From: Acinetobacter larvae | Lineage (GTDB): Bacteria > Pseudomonadota > Gammaproteobacteria > Pseudomonadales > Moraxellaceae | DNA: 64,000 bases | Assembly (NCBI RefSeq): GCF_001704115.1 | Contig: NZ_CP016895.1 | Span: 806,001-870,000, forward strand | Direction: 5' to 3' | Part shown: positions 37,362-44,966 of the stretch, one piece after another | Numbering within the stretch: the first letter of the stretch is position 1 | Layout of the letters: each line of letters starts with the position of its first letter | Translations under genes and position numbers: made by a program | The notes under the pieces: model-generated | What the model was told of the DNA's origin: nothing | What the model saw: only the letters and a program-made list of their open reading frames with translations | The model's database searches: none

Positions 37362-38180
37362 TTATTGTCGCGCTAGACGTATTGGTTTGGGCATCCATGC
37401 AAAATCTGAAACACGGCAGGGGTTGATATCTAAACCACCGCGACGTGTATATGCTGCATAAACCATTAACTGTTCTGGCTGCAACATCCGCCAAAGATCA
37501 GCATAGATTTGCTCTACACACTGTTCGTGAAAGCCGCTATGCTGACGAAAAGAAATAATATAGGCGAGTATACTGTCATAACAAGGTTTTTCTCCTTTAT
37601 AACGTATAAATACCGTTCCCCAATCGGGTTGACCTGTAACAGGGCAGTTACTACGTAATAAATGAGAATATAAAAGATGTTCAGAGATCTGCCCATTATG
37701 TTCAGTATCAAGTCTTAATAGGCTAGCATCGGGATGTGTTGAAAGTTGAAGGGGAGTGAGCTGATCCAGACAAATCCCTTGCGCTTCATGGCATTGCAAT
37801 GCATCAACAGCATAGAGTTCCAGTTGTACCGTACTCTGTGCCGCAGCAGACAAATCTTTTTCAACGCGTGCAACAAAATCTTGTTGGGCATCAAATCGAG
37901 TGAAGTTTAAACTATTAAAATATAGCTTAAGTGATTTTGATTCAATTAAAAACTCAGAAGATGCATCTAAACACATTCGACCAATAGCAACTTGTGGGAT
38001 ACCCTGTGCATTCAGCCAAGAAATTTCGAAAATATGCCACCAATCTTTACCCTGATAAATGCCTGGTATCTCTGCATATGCTGCACGTGATTGAGCACGT
38101 GCAATCGGAAATAAAATATCAGGCTGATATTCAGTAGGGTATTGCGTATCTTTACCTAATAAAGAGTGTTCTACAGACAT
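37362..38180 (-). CDS. queF: NADPH-dependent 7-cyano-7-deazaguanine reductase
   Basis: QueF reduces preQ0 to preQ1 in queuosine biosynthesis, a four-electron nitrile reduction using NADPH. The 272-residue length is that of the two-domain form. Visible motifs: ESKSLKLYFNSLNFTRF (NADPH and substrate binding), the nucleophilic Cys in LRSNCPVTGQPDWGTVFI, and QHSGFHEQCVEQIYADLW with a substrate-binding Glu. I place the start at ATG 38180 (MSVEHSLLGKD), which overlaps the ABC permease stop by one base (TAATG); the 22 residues upstream do not belong to the family. Confidence 0.95.
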   Translation of the reverse strand: MSVEHSLLGKDTQYPTEYQPDILFPIARAQSRAAYAEIPGIYQGKDWWHIFEISWLNAQGIPQVAIGRMCLDASSEFLIESKSLKLYFNSLNFTRFDAQQDFVARVEKDLSAAAQSTVQLELYAVDALQCHEAQGICLDQLTPLQLSTHPDASLLRLDTEHNGQISEHLLYSHLLRSNCPVTGQPDWGTVFIRYKGEKPCYDSILAYIISFRQHSGFHEQCVEQIYADLWRMLQPEQLMVYAAYTRRGGLDINPCRVSDFAWMPKPIRLARQ

Positions 38181-38953
38181 TATTCGTGCATTCCTGAACC
38201 GCGAGAAAGTAGATAATATGCAATACCATAAAGTAGTGCACAACATAGCGTGATCACGCCAAGCGAAATACTAACATTAACGTCGCTATATCCCAAAATG
38301 CCATAACGGAAGGCATTGACCATATATACAATTGGGTTTAATAGTGACAAATTTTGCCAGAATGGGGTCAATGCTGTCATGGCATAAAATACCCCACCCA
38401 AATAGGTCAATGGTGTCAATACAAAAGTTGGGATAATCGAGATATCATCGAAGGATTTAGCATAGACAGCATTAATAAAGCCGCCTAAAGAAAATAATAA
38501 TGCGGTAATGATAACGGTATAAATTGTGACAGCAAGATTGTGAATGGTAAAATCGACAAAAAACCAACTCATGGCTGTAACGATTATGCCAACCAAAACA
38601 CCTCGACAAACACCACCTATCACATAACCACAAAGAACGAGGTGCAAGGGCACTGGACTCATAATGAGTTCTTCAATACTTTTTTGAAATTTTGCACTAA
38701 AAAAGCTTGAGGATACATTGGCATAGCTATTGGTAATGATCGCCATCATAATCAAACCAGGCACAATAAACTGCATATAGCTAAAGCCACTCATCTGACC
38801 AATACGAGAACCGACTAAATTACCAAAAATGACAAAATACAAGCTCATGGTAATCGCGGGAGGGAGTAAAGTTTGTGGCCAAATTCGCATGAAACGTCTA
38901 ATTTCTTTACGCACCAGAGTCCAAAGCGCAATTTGCAATTGGGTCATATTCAT
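38180..38953 (-). CDS. ABC-2 type transporter permease
   Basis: The 257-residue protein has six hydrophobic segments and the ABC-2 permease pattern of the NodJ/YadH type: FSYMQFIVPGLIMMAIITNSYANVSSSFF, EELIMSPVPLHLVLCGYVIGG and LTPLTYLGGVFYAMTALTPFWQ followed by NPIVYMVNAFRYGILG. With the ATPase whose gene overlaps it by 4 bases it makes a YadG/YadH-like exporter of unknown substrate. Its stop overlaps the queF start by one base. Confidence 0.9.
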   Translation of the reverse strand: MNMTQLQIALWTLVRKEIRRFMRIWPQTLLPPAITMSLYFVIFGNLVGSRIGQMSGFSYMQFIVPGLIMMAIITNSYANVSSSFFSAKFQKSIEELIMSPVPLHLVLCGYVIGGVCRGVLVGIIVTAMSWFFVDFTIHNLAVTIYTVIITALLFSLGGFINAVYAKSFDDISIIPTFVLTPLTYLGGVFYAMTALTPFWQNLSLLNPIVYMVNAFRYGILGYSDVNVSISLGVITLCCALLYGIAYYLLSRGSGMHE

Positions 38954-39885
38954 GGCGCGCTATCCTCTAGATTTTTTTCAACCATTTTGACAAATAGCTC
39001 TTCTAAACGGTTCGATTTATTACGCATACTGCGTACTTCTATACCCTGTGCTTGGAATAATAAAAATAAATCATTTAAATGGTGTGATTTATCCATTGTG
39101 ACTTCAAGTGTCAGTGGGTCGATGAGATTAAATGTCAGACCAATAATTTCGATCTGTAAGGGCTCAATTGGCTTGGCTAAATCAAAAATAAAAGATTCTT
39201 CATTGAGTTGATTTAAGAAAGCTTTCATACTGGTGTCTTCTTTGATGGTACCGCGATCAATGATGGCAATACGTCGACAGAGCATTTCAGCTTCTTCTAA
39301 ATAATGTGTGGTTAAAATAATAGAAGTACCTTGAGTATTCATCTCAATGAGGAAATCCCACATAGAACGTCGTAATTCAATATCAACGCCAGCAGTCGGT
39401 TCATCTAATATCAGTAATTTTGGGTCATGCATCATGGCACGCGCAATCATCAGACGACGCTTCATACCACCCGACAGCATTCGGGATTGAATTTGTGCTT
39501 TTTCCCATAACCCTAATTTTTCCAAATAGTATTCAGCACGTTTTTTGGCAATGTGCGCAGGAATCCCATAATAACCAGCTTGAGTAACGAGAATATCGAA
39601 AGGTTTTTCAAAATGACCAAAGTTAAACTCTTGCGGTACGACACCTAAACAACGTTTTGCTTTAGAAGGATGGGTATCGAGATCATGATCAAAAATTTTA
39701 ACTTGACCAGAGGTTTTGCGGGTTAAGCTACTAATAATACCGATTGTCGTCGATTTTCCAGCACCGTTCGGACCGAGTAAAGCATAGAATTCCCCCTCTG
39801 GAACATGAAGGTTGATTCCTTTTAATGCTTGAAATCCATTGCGATACGTTTTCGATAAATCCGTTAATGTCAAAGCATTAGTCAT
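38950..39885 (-). CDS. ABC transporter ATP-binding protein, YadG-like
   Basis: The 311-residue ATPase carries Walker A LLGPNGAGKSTTIG, the signature LSGGMKRRL, Walker B LLILDEPTAGVD and the switch His in ILTTHYLEEAEML. The order and the EEAE after the switch are typical of exporters with ABC-2 permeases (YadG, CcmA group). A C-terminal extension of about 80 residues resembles the DUF4162-like regulatory end. It is the first gene of an operon with the permease, queF and an unknown gene. Confidence 0.93.
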   Translation of the reverse strand: MTNALTLTDLSKTYRNGFQALKGINLHVPEGEFYALLGPNGAGKSTTIGIISSLTRKTSGQVKIFDHDLDTHPSKAKRCLGVVPQEFNFGHFEKPFDILVTQAGYYGIPAHIAKKRAEYYLEKLGLWEKAQIQSRMLSGGMKRRLMIARAMMHDPKLLILDEPTAGVDIELRRSMWDFLIEMNTQGTSIILTTHYLEEAEMLCRRIAIIDRGTIKEDTSMKAFLNQLNEESFIFDLAKPIEPLQIEIIGLTFNLIDPLTLEVTMDKSHHLNDLFLLFQAQGIEVRSMRNKSNRLEELFVKMVEKNLEDSAP

Positions 39886-40027
39886 GAAAAGCTCGTCTAT
39901 TGAATTTGGGGGGTATTGTGGAACAAGTTGTTGCAGAAACCAAGCTTAATTGCCGAGACTAATCGTTGCAAGACTAGAACATTGTATAAAGCATGAGCAG
40001 CAATGTGTGCTGTATAAGGATAAATGC

Positions 40028-40055
40028 TTTACCTTGCTGTTTTTTTTGCTATGAT
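40028..40055 (+). promoter_or_regulatory. Probable promoter of tRNA-Arg
   Basis: TTTACC (40028-40033) and TATGAT (40050-40055) are separated by 16 bases and lie about 17 bases before the tRNA, a fair sigma-70 match. Confidence 0.45.
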
Positions 40056-40071
40056 GTGCGAATTGTTTTAT

Positions 40072-40147
40072 GCGCTCATAGCTCAACTGGATAGAGTACA
40101 GGTCTCCGAAGCCTGTGGCGTGGGTTCGAGTCCCGCTGAGCGCACCA
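40072..40147 (+). tRNA. tRNA-Arg (anticodon CCG)
   Basis: The 76-base cloverleaf has acceptor arms GCGCTCA and TGAGCGC, a D-arm with AACTGG, an anticodon arm CAGGT-CTCCGAA-GCCTG giving CCG (reads CGG), a T-arm GTGGGTTCGAGTCCCGC, with CCA encoded at the end. The prophage starts right after it, so the 3' half of this gene is the probable attachment core. Confidence 0.95.
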
Positions 40148-40181
40148 AACCTTTTAATAAAATCAATGACTTATATTGGGT

Positions 40182-40201
40182 TTGGCGTAAAATTGGCGTA
40201 A
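40182..40201. repeat. Tandem TTGGCGTAA repeats next to the attachment site
   Basis: TTGGCGTAA occurs at 40182-40190 and again at 40193-40201, an 11-base period, about 35 bases from the tRNA end. The spacing is one helical turn, as expected for integrase arm-type or excisionase binding sites. Confidence 0.5.
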
Positions 40202-40230
40202 TTAATAAAAAACTCTATCCTCATATAGAA

Positions 40231-40257
40231 AAAACCCCGCTAAATTTTGCGAGGTCT
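40231..40257 (-). terminator. Terminator of the prophage leftward operon
   Basis: On the minus strand ACCTCGC, an 8-base loop and GCGGGGT are followed by TTTTTTC. It overlaps the last bases of the excisionase-like gene and would stop leftward transcription before the tRNA. Confidence 0.7.
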
Positions 40258-40506
40258 TCCCGGTGTTTTCTTTAGTGTATCTGGTCGCTCATTTAACCAT
40301 TTTGATACTTGTCCCAGATTCCATCTTCTACCTTTTATTGTTTCAGTCACAAACTTTGGTTTGGGAAAATCTTTAAGGCAGATAATAGCAGCTTTGAAAT
40401 ACCCTTTTTCATAATTTAGAAATTCTGCTGCTTGTTCATCAGTTAACCAAATATCGGATGGTGGTAGAGCAACTATAAAGTTGCCCATGTTAGTCATTAC
40501 GCTCAT
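40240..40506 (-). CDS. Excisionase-like DNA-binding protein
   Basis: The 88-residue protein reads as a MerR/AlpA-type winged helix of phage excisionases: DIWLTDEQAAEFLNYEKG (first helix-turn-helix), FPKPKFVTETIKGRRWNLGQVSKWL and a basic C-terminus (KTPGRPRKI). Its position as the first gene beside the tRNA attachment site supports a role in directing integrase during excision. Its start overlaps the end of the next upstream gene by 4 bases. An integrase would be its expected neighbour but is absent here. Confidence 0.68.
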   Translation of the reverse strand: MSVMTNMGNFIVALPPSDIWLTDEQAAEFLNYEKGYFKAAIICLKDFPKPKFVTETIKGRRWNLGQVSKWLNERPDTLKKTPGRPRKI

Positions 40507-40838
40507 TTGACCTCCGCAGCTTCGATCATCATTTCATAAATGGGGGTAAAGTAATCCCTTGTAAGATCTCCCCAGTGATACAAACTATTCTCTAAGCGCT
40601 GCACAACGTGGTCAGGAATTTCTTTCGGCACCAACACAAAACCTTCTGGCACGGCGCTGGCTTTGAGATGCTGCCAAATTTCCCACTTCTCCTGCATTTC
40701 AGCACAGTAGTATTTACCTTCATTACCATCACCGATTCGTGCTGTATCATATTTTTGAAAAAGAACTTTTCTGCTTGCGAAAGGTCGTTTCGTAAATTCA
40801 AATTCTTCAAAAGCCGCACGTTCTTTTTGAATATCCAT
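40503..40838 (-). CDS. Hypothetical phage protein
   Basis: The 111-residue protein has no recognised domain. It begins MDIQKERAAFEEFEF, has a central KWEIWQHLKA segment and VPEGFVLVPKE, a phrase common in small phage proteins of the left arm (ead/DUF551-like proteins of enteric phages). It is coupled by a 4-base overlap to the excisionase-like gene and lies 46 bases after recT. Function unknown. Confidence 0.6.
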   Translation of the reverse strand: MDIQKERAAFEEFEFTKRPFASRKVLFQKYDTARIGDGNEGKYYCAEMQEKWEIWQHLKASAVPEGFVLVPKEIPDHVVQRLENSLYHWGDLTRDYFTPIYEMMIEAAEVK

Positions 40839-40884
40839 TATTTTCCCCCTTAACTGTGACCATGCATAAACATGGCCGTATCTT

Positions 40885-42492
40885 TTAACCTTGCATCAAT
40901 TCTGATTCGCGTTTTTGTGCAGCTAGATCGATGCGCTGGCGATCTTGATCACTAAGTTCGTCGATAGCTGGGTCTATATACTCTGCATTAATATCGTTTT
41001 GAGTTTTAGCACTCTGAATACGAAGAATTACCCCATCCACAAAACCCACCTCTGCATCTACTACAGAGTCGTTAAATATATCGCCCTGTGTAACGATTTC
41101 TTTTCGTGCAGCCCATGCCGTCATAAGTGCGTGACCTTTTTCGCCGTGCAGCCTTTTGAGTTGTGGCAACATAGCCATTAATTCATCTAATGTTTTACAA
41201 GCATTGATTTGTTCAGTGCTTAGTTCTTGATTTGCAGCTTCAAGTTCAGCTAGTCGTTTTTCGATAGCCTCTTCAAGCGGTTTTCGCTGCTCAGCAGTCC
41301 ATGACTTCGTATAGTTGGTCTGAGCTTTTACTTCTGCCGGTGTTTGAGCACTAGCCACATCACCGAGCAAGTTGTTTAATTTATTTTGATATTCTTGATC
41401 AGGTTTTGATTCTGCCTTAGGCTCTGCCTTTTTTACTGGCTTAACTTCCGTTTTGGGTTCAGGCTTTTTTACTGGAGTCGCCTCCTTAGCAGGTGCTTTA
41501 AACTTCTCAGATTGGGCTTTAACTAAAACCATGAGTTGTTTACGTTCTTCACGTTCTGCATGGTCCATCACCTGTTCTTCCATTACGTCTAAATGAGCAG
41601 GGGATTTAGCACTTAAAATACCGTGCTTAATTTGTGCGAAAGTGGGTGGATAGTATATTTCTTCTTGCCCAACAACTTCCTGCTGCTGGGTGTTATTAAC
41701 ATGAACCTCATTTTGTGTGGAATTTTGGACATTTTGATTTTGGTCAACATCTTGATCGGTATTATCTACGCTAACCCAATCACCATCGATAGTTACGCTT
41801 TTGCCTTGTTCACCAGCTTGAGTAACTTCCATTGCATTAGTGAGTTCGATTGACTGCGGCATGTATTTTAAAACTTGAAGTAGTGCTACTTTACGAGCGT
41901 ACATTTCAAAGTTCTTTTTATTGTCAGCAAGAGCATAGTGAGCATTGCCAACTTTATTATTTTTCTTTAAATGTGCCTCAACACGTTTAACTGGCCACAC
42001 CTCAATAACGGGCATTTCTGCATCTTTCACGCGGCCAATCGCATAGACATGGGTAAGCTTATTTACATCAAATTCGCCATATGGCTTGTGTTTACAATAC
42101 GGTGAATCGCCAAGCATATAATCGAAGTCATCGCCCTCATAGACTGCACCAGTCCACACCGATGAACGACCGCCACGGTTGGCTAGATCAACAAGACCTT
42201 TCCACCCAGGTACAAAGTTGCATTTTTTCCCGTAAGGAATTAAATAGCCCTGACCATTAACACCTGGTTCAAGACCCAACTGTGAAGCAGTGATGATGCT
42301 TCCGAAAATTGAAACAGGATCGCATTTCTGTAGTGCTGGATTTTGACTGAATGCAGTAAGAGTTAAACGAACCATGCGATCCGCATTTAAGTGCTTTGGC
42401 AAAGCCATTTCCAATTGGCTTTTGTGTTTCTGCATAAATGCATTAAATGAGGCTACTGGGTTTTTTTGCGTATTTTGAAGTTGTACGTTCAT
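40885..42492 (-). CDS. recT: RecT-family single-strand annealing protein with long repetitive C-terminal tail
   Basis: RecT anneals complementary single strands during phage recombination. Residues 1 to about 230 are a RecT domain: LTLTAFSQNPALQKCDPVSIFGSIITASQLGLEPG, GYLIPYGKKCNFVPGWKGLVDLANRGG, and KKNFEMYARKVALLQVLKYMP. The remaining 300 residues, absent from ordinary RecT of about 270 residues, hold a Gln/Asn-rich spacer, a Lys-Pro-Glu linker (PVKKPEPKTEVKPVKK) and about four copies of a helical module with the pattern SAKS/TPAxL and AERxEL. The RecE-like gene lies 48 bases upstream in the same operon. Confidence 0.88.
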   Translation of the reverse strand: MNVQLQNTQKNPVASFNAFMQKHKSQLEMALPKHLNADRMVRLTLTAFSQNPALQKCDPVSIFGSIITASQLGLEPGVNGQGYLIPYGKKCNFVPGWKGLVDLANRGGRSSVWTGAVYEGDDFDYMLGDSPYCKHKPYGEFDVNKLTHVYAIGRVKDAEMPVIEVWPVKRVEAHLKKNNKVGNAHYALADNKKNFEMYARKVALLQVLKYMPQSIELTNAMEVTQAGEQGKSVTIDGDWVSVDNTDQDVDQNQNVQNSTQNEVHVNNTQQQEVVGQEEIYYPPTFAQIKHGILSAKSPAHLDVMEEQVMDHAEREERKQLMVLVKAQSEKFKAPAKEATPVKKPEPKTEVKPVKKAEPKAESKPDQEYQNKLNNLLGDVASAQTPAEVKAQTNYTKSWTAEQRKPLEEAIEKRLAELEAANQELSTEQINACKTLDELMAMLPQLKRLHGEKGHALMTAWAARKEIVTQGDIFNDSVVDAEVGFVDGVILRIQSAKTQNDINAEYIDPAIDELSDQDRQRIDLAAQKRESELMQG

Positions 42493-42540
42493 GAATAAAA
42501 TTTCCTTAAAATGAATAATTTGGTCTTAAAATGAATAAAA

Positions 42541-43473
42541 TCAGTGAAAATCGTGTTCTAAAGCTTGCTTTGCCATGTATGAAGGTAAACCAATATCTTC
42601 AAGCTCTTTGCTGTAGCCATCCCATTCATCAATAAGTAACGACTCTGCTAGTAGTGCCTTAGCTTTGTTGTAACGTGCCTCCCCAACACTCAATAAAAGA
42701 TCAGAGGCTTTGTATTGCTTAACGTTGTACGGGGCATCATTTTCAGCAACTAGAAAGATAAAAGGGGGCTTATCTTCTGTGTCGTAGTACTGCTGGAATC
42801 CCTCGCGGTACATTGCTGCAGATAGATCGTATCCGTAGTCACCGCATTGCTTTGAAAAACCATAAGGGCGTGCATCACGGGAGGTTTTTACATCTATGAT
42901 TAGACCGTTGGGGAAGTTTCGACACGGTGCGATATGCCAATCGGGGCGAACACGTAGCTGCAAGTCATAGACAGGATCAGTAAAGAAGATGCTTGCCTCG
43001 GCCATGCCGTACTCATTCCTCATGAATTGGAATGTACTAAGCGTGCGTAAGTTGTTTGCAATACGCATAGCGCCGTCTAGCTGCTCTGCACTAATTATTA
43101 ATTTTTCGCCATGTTCAGCATCAAATTGATTCCAAAAAGCTATACGTGCAAGCGTATCTTCGGAAGGCTTTTTAGCATTAAGCATTGTTTCCGTTGGTCG
43201 GCGCGGTGCATCTACTGGTACAACGACAAACTCATTATCAAACTGCTCAGGCTCTAAGAACAATGTATGAGCCAATGTGCCGAAATCTAAATGCTTTTTA
43301 GATTCTTTTTCATGCTCTTTGATGATGTTGTGTGAATAGAAATGAGCACCTGAACGTAGAATGTCTTTAAGCTGTGAACTGCTAAATTCAGCTTGTGCGT
43401 GATACTCATCATTGCTCATGTTCTCAATGAGTTTCGCACCTTGAAGCATTGGTAAATCAACAAATGTATTCAT
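42541..43473 (-). CDS. RecE/YqaJ-like PD-(D/E)XK exonuclease
   Basis: The 310-residue protein matches the PDDEXK_1/exodeoxyribonuclease VIII C-terminal type. Seen: an N-terminal NMSNDEYHAQAEFSSSQLKDIL and FGTLAHTLFLEPEQF segment that precedes the catalytic core in RecE-like proteins, and the core Asp with IDVKTSRDARPYGF (D-x-K). LRVRPDWH supplies the preceding acidic strand. It makes 3' tails on duplex ends for RecT to anneal. The start follows AAAGGTG and overlaps the upstream small gene by 17 bases. Confidence 0.83.
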   Translation of the reverse strand: MNTFVDLPMLQGAKLIENMSNDEYHAQAEFSSSQLKDILRSGAHFYSHNIIKEHEKESKKHLDFGTLAHTLFLEPEQFDNEFVVVPVDAPRRPTETMLNAKKPSEDTLARIAFWNQFDAEHGEKLIISAEQLDGAMRIANNLRTLSTFQFMRNEYGMAEASIFFTDPVYDLQLRVRPDWHIAPCRNFPNGLIIDVKTSRDARPYGFSKQCGDYGYDLSAAMYREGFQQYYDTEDKPPFIFLVAENDAPYNVKQYKASDLLLSVGEARYNKAKALLAESLLIDEWDGYSKELEDIGLPSYMAKQALEHDFH

Positions 43474-43708
43474 GATCGATCACCTTTGACGTAGCTATGT
43501 GTTTGAAGCACATAGCATCATCTGAGCAGCCTTTTAAGACTGCGAATGAGAATGCGATAGCGATAATAAAAAGAGATGCAGCAACTAAGCCCGATTTTGA
43601 TTGCTTGGGTTTGAAATCTGCTGCAGTAGGTTCTTGACGCAATATGCCGATAGCAGAGCGTTTAACATCGAACTGCTGACAATTGCTGTTTGAGTTGGAT
43701 TGATGCAT
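43457..43708 (-). CDS. Small phage membrane protein
   Basis: The 83-residue protein has one hydrophobic segment (SGLVAASLFIIAIAFSFAVLKGC) after a polar N-terminus of about 40 residues, and four cysteines, of which three follow the segment. I recognise no family. It is the first gene of the leftward recombination operon, directly downstream of the left repressor operator array, so it would be made as soon as repression is lifted. Confidence 0.55.
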   Translation of the reverse strand: MHQSNSNSNCQQFDVKRSAIGILRQEPTAADFKPKQSKSGLVAASLFIIAIAFSFAVLKGCSDDAMCFKHIATSKVIDHEYIC

Positions 43709-43727
43709 AATAAAACCTCGTTACTAA

Positions 43728-43765
43728 GCCCCTCAGTTGTCCAGACCAGCGGGGCTTTTTTATTG
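43728..43765. terminator. Terminator-like hairpin in the left control region
   Basis: AAGCCCC and GGGGCTT pair, followed by TTTTTA on the plus strand. No plus-strand gene is near its left side, so it may instead be a leader hairpin of the leftward transcript. Confidence 0.4.
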
Positions 43766-43782
43766 GGTACGAGAATTATTAT

Positions 43783-43847
43783 TACAATAATGTATTTTTT
43801 AATCAATACAAAAATGTAATATTTTAAAAATAAAATACATTAATGTG
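43783..43847. promoter_or_regulatory. Left operator array (three TACA-N4-TGTA sites)
   Basis: TACAATAATGTA (43783-43794), TACAAAAATGTA (43807-43818) and TACATTAATGTG (43836-43847) are near-palindromic copies of one site. They lie between the leftward recombination operon and a rightward small gene. The same site recurs beside the repressor gene at 45448-45507, so one repressor should control both. Confidence 0.75.
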
Positions 43848-43900
43848 TTTTAATAAATATAAGAAAACCCATCATAGGGATGGGGTGTTTGGAGTTTGTT

Positions 43901-44089
43901 ATGAATAATCAAGATGTGATTTTAAAAGCATTATTGGCAGCACAACACGAGTTAACCACGCTGCACAATCTAACAGTCACCGATAATATTGAATCTGGTG
44001 TTACTTGGATCACAAATACCAATGAAGCCTTACAGTTGATTAATTTAGCTCTGATTAAAGCCGAGCGTAACGATAACCAGCTTTTTTAA
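43901..44089 (+). CDS. Small hypothetical phage protein
   Basis: The 62-residue helical protein (MNNQDVILKALLAAQHELTT) starts at ATG 43901, 6 bases after GGAG; an in-frame start 7 codons upstream lacks one. It is the only rightward gene in this stretch and its end overlaps the convergent KTSC gene by 35 bases. Its promoter lies at the left operator array, so it is likely repressed in the lysogen. Function unknown. Confidence 0.55.
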   Translation: MNNQDVILKALLAAQHELTTLHNLTVTDNIESGVTWITNTNEALQLINLALIKAERNDNQLF

Positions 44090-44279
44090 TATAAGCATCT
44101 AAATATTCACCATGAGATGCAGCACTCATCAGCCCCAAGTAAAGACTTTGGGGTACATTAAAGTATTGATAGATACTCCCATTTAAAAATTGAACTTCTA
44201 GTATAGATGAGCTCACATCATAACCTATAGAGTGTATGTTGCTCGACGAAACACATTTTCTTTCCACTACTTTCTCCAC
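44055..44279 (-). CDS. KTSC domain protein
   Basis: The 74-residue protein is a single KTSC domain: SSNIHSIGYDVSSSILEVQFLNGSIYQYFNVPQSLYLGLMSAASHGEYLDAYIKKAGYRY keeps the Y-D, G-x-Y-x-Y-x-x-V-P and S-x-G-x-Y/F pattern of the family. The domain is named for its link to lysyl-tRNA synthetases and is common in phages; its biochemical role is not settled. Its 3' end overlaps a convergent gene. Confidence 0.78.
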   Translation of the reverse strand: MEKVVERKCVSSSNIHSIGYDVSSSILEVQFLNGSIYQYFNVPQSLYLGLMSAASHGEYLDAYIKKAGYRYARL

Positions 44280-44321
44280 CCGATCAGCACGTCTGCGTCG
44301 GGTTCGCAGGTTTATTTGTCC

Positions 44322-44945
44322 TTATTTTCTGGATTTATCCATACATGTTTTACACCACTTGGTTAAACTATCTTCACGCTTACTATTAATGTAAAAGCTA
44401 GTTCTAAATCTTGTTTTCTTACAGTTAGGGCAGTATTTTTTGTTGCTTTGTTTTTGTACGCGTGGTGCATCTAAACAAGAGATACACCACTTCGTCACAC
44501 CATCTTCGTGTTTTGTGGACTTTCTAAATGATGTATAAGGGAGTGTATTTTCACAATTTGGGCACGCTTTCTCATCTACACCTTCATCAAATATAAATGA
44601 AGTTTGATCATTTTCTATTGAGTCAATAATTAACTCTTGCTGTACTGGTTGCGGTTGCGGTTGCGGTTGCGGTTGCGGTTGCGGTTGCGGTTGCGGTTGC
44701 GGTAAAGATGAGTTTACAACTGTAGAATCTAAGGTATTAGAGATTAACTTCGATGCAGTATCGCTCGTAGTATATTTTGTCTGCACTGTATCAATGGTTT
44801 GTTTTCTTTCAATGAGAACTTCACCATCATCAGTTTTAATAACCCTCTTATGAGTAATGGTTGTTCGGTCTTTTTTTTCACTTTTGTTTTGATTTAAAAA
44901 GTAAAGCCCTAAACCCACCAAACAAATAACGATTATAAATTCCAT
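44322..44945 (-). CDS. Membrane-anchored protein with Gln-Pro repeat and two zinc-ribbon modules
   Basis: The 207-residue protein starts with a membrane segment (MEFIIVICLVGLGLYFL), followed by a polar region, a run of nine Gln-Pro dipeptides, and two tandem zinc modules: CPNC-22 residues-CISC and CPNC-22 residues-CKTC, each with a shared TSF and TKW. ATG 44945 is chosen because a TTG 4 codons upstream lacks a ribosome-binding site. The build suggests a membrane tether with a stiff arm carrying a nucleic-acid or protein-binding head in the cytoplasm. I recognise no named function. Confidence 0.6.
   Translation of the reverse strand: MEFIIVICLVGLGLYFLNQNKSEKKDRTTITHKRVIKTDDGEVLIERKQTIDTVQTKYTTSDTASKLISNTLDSTVVNSSLPQPQPQPQPQPQPQPQPQPVQQELIIDSIENDQTSFIFDEGVDEKACPNCENTLPYTSFRKSTKHEDGVTKWCISCLDAPRVQKQSNKKYCPNCKKTRFRTSFYINSKREDSLTKWCKTCMDKSRK
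44647..44703. repeat. GGTTGC hexanucleotide tandem repeat
   Basis: Nine and a half tandem copies of GGTTGC (plus strand) encode the Gln-Pro run of the membrane-anchored zinc protein on the minus strand. Because the unit is six bases, slippage would change the length of the arm without shifting the frame. Confidence 0.9.
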
Positions 44946-44966
44946 AACACCTTTCAATCCAAAATT

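Noticed and set aside
40024..40275. 83-codon plus-strand frame covering the tRNA.
   Set aside because: It translates the tRNA-Arg gene and its flanks and has no gene-like features.
44641..44710. Repeat array as a possible CRISPR.
   Set aside because: The unit is a 6-base tandem repeat without spacers and lies in frame within a coding region.
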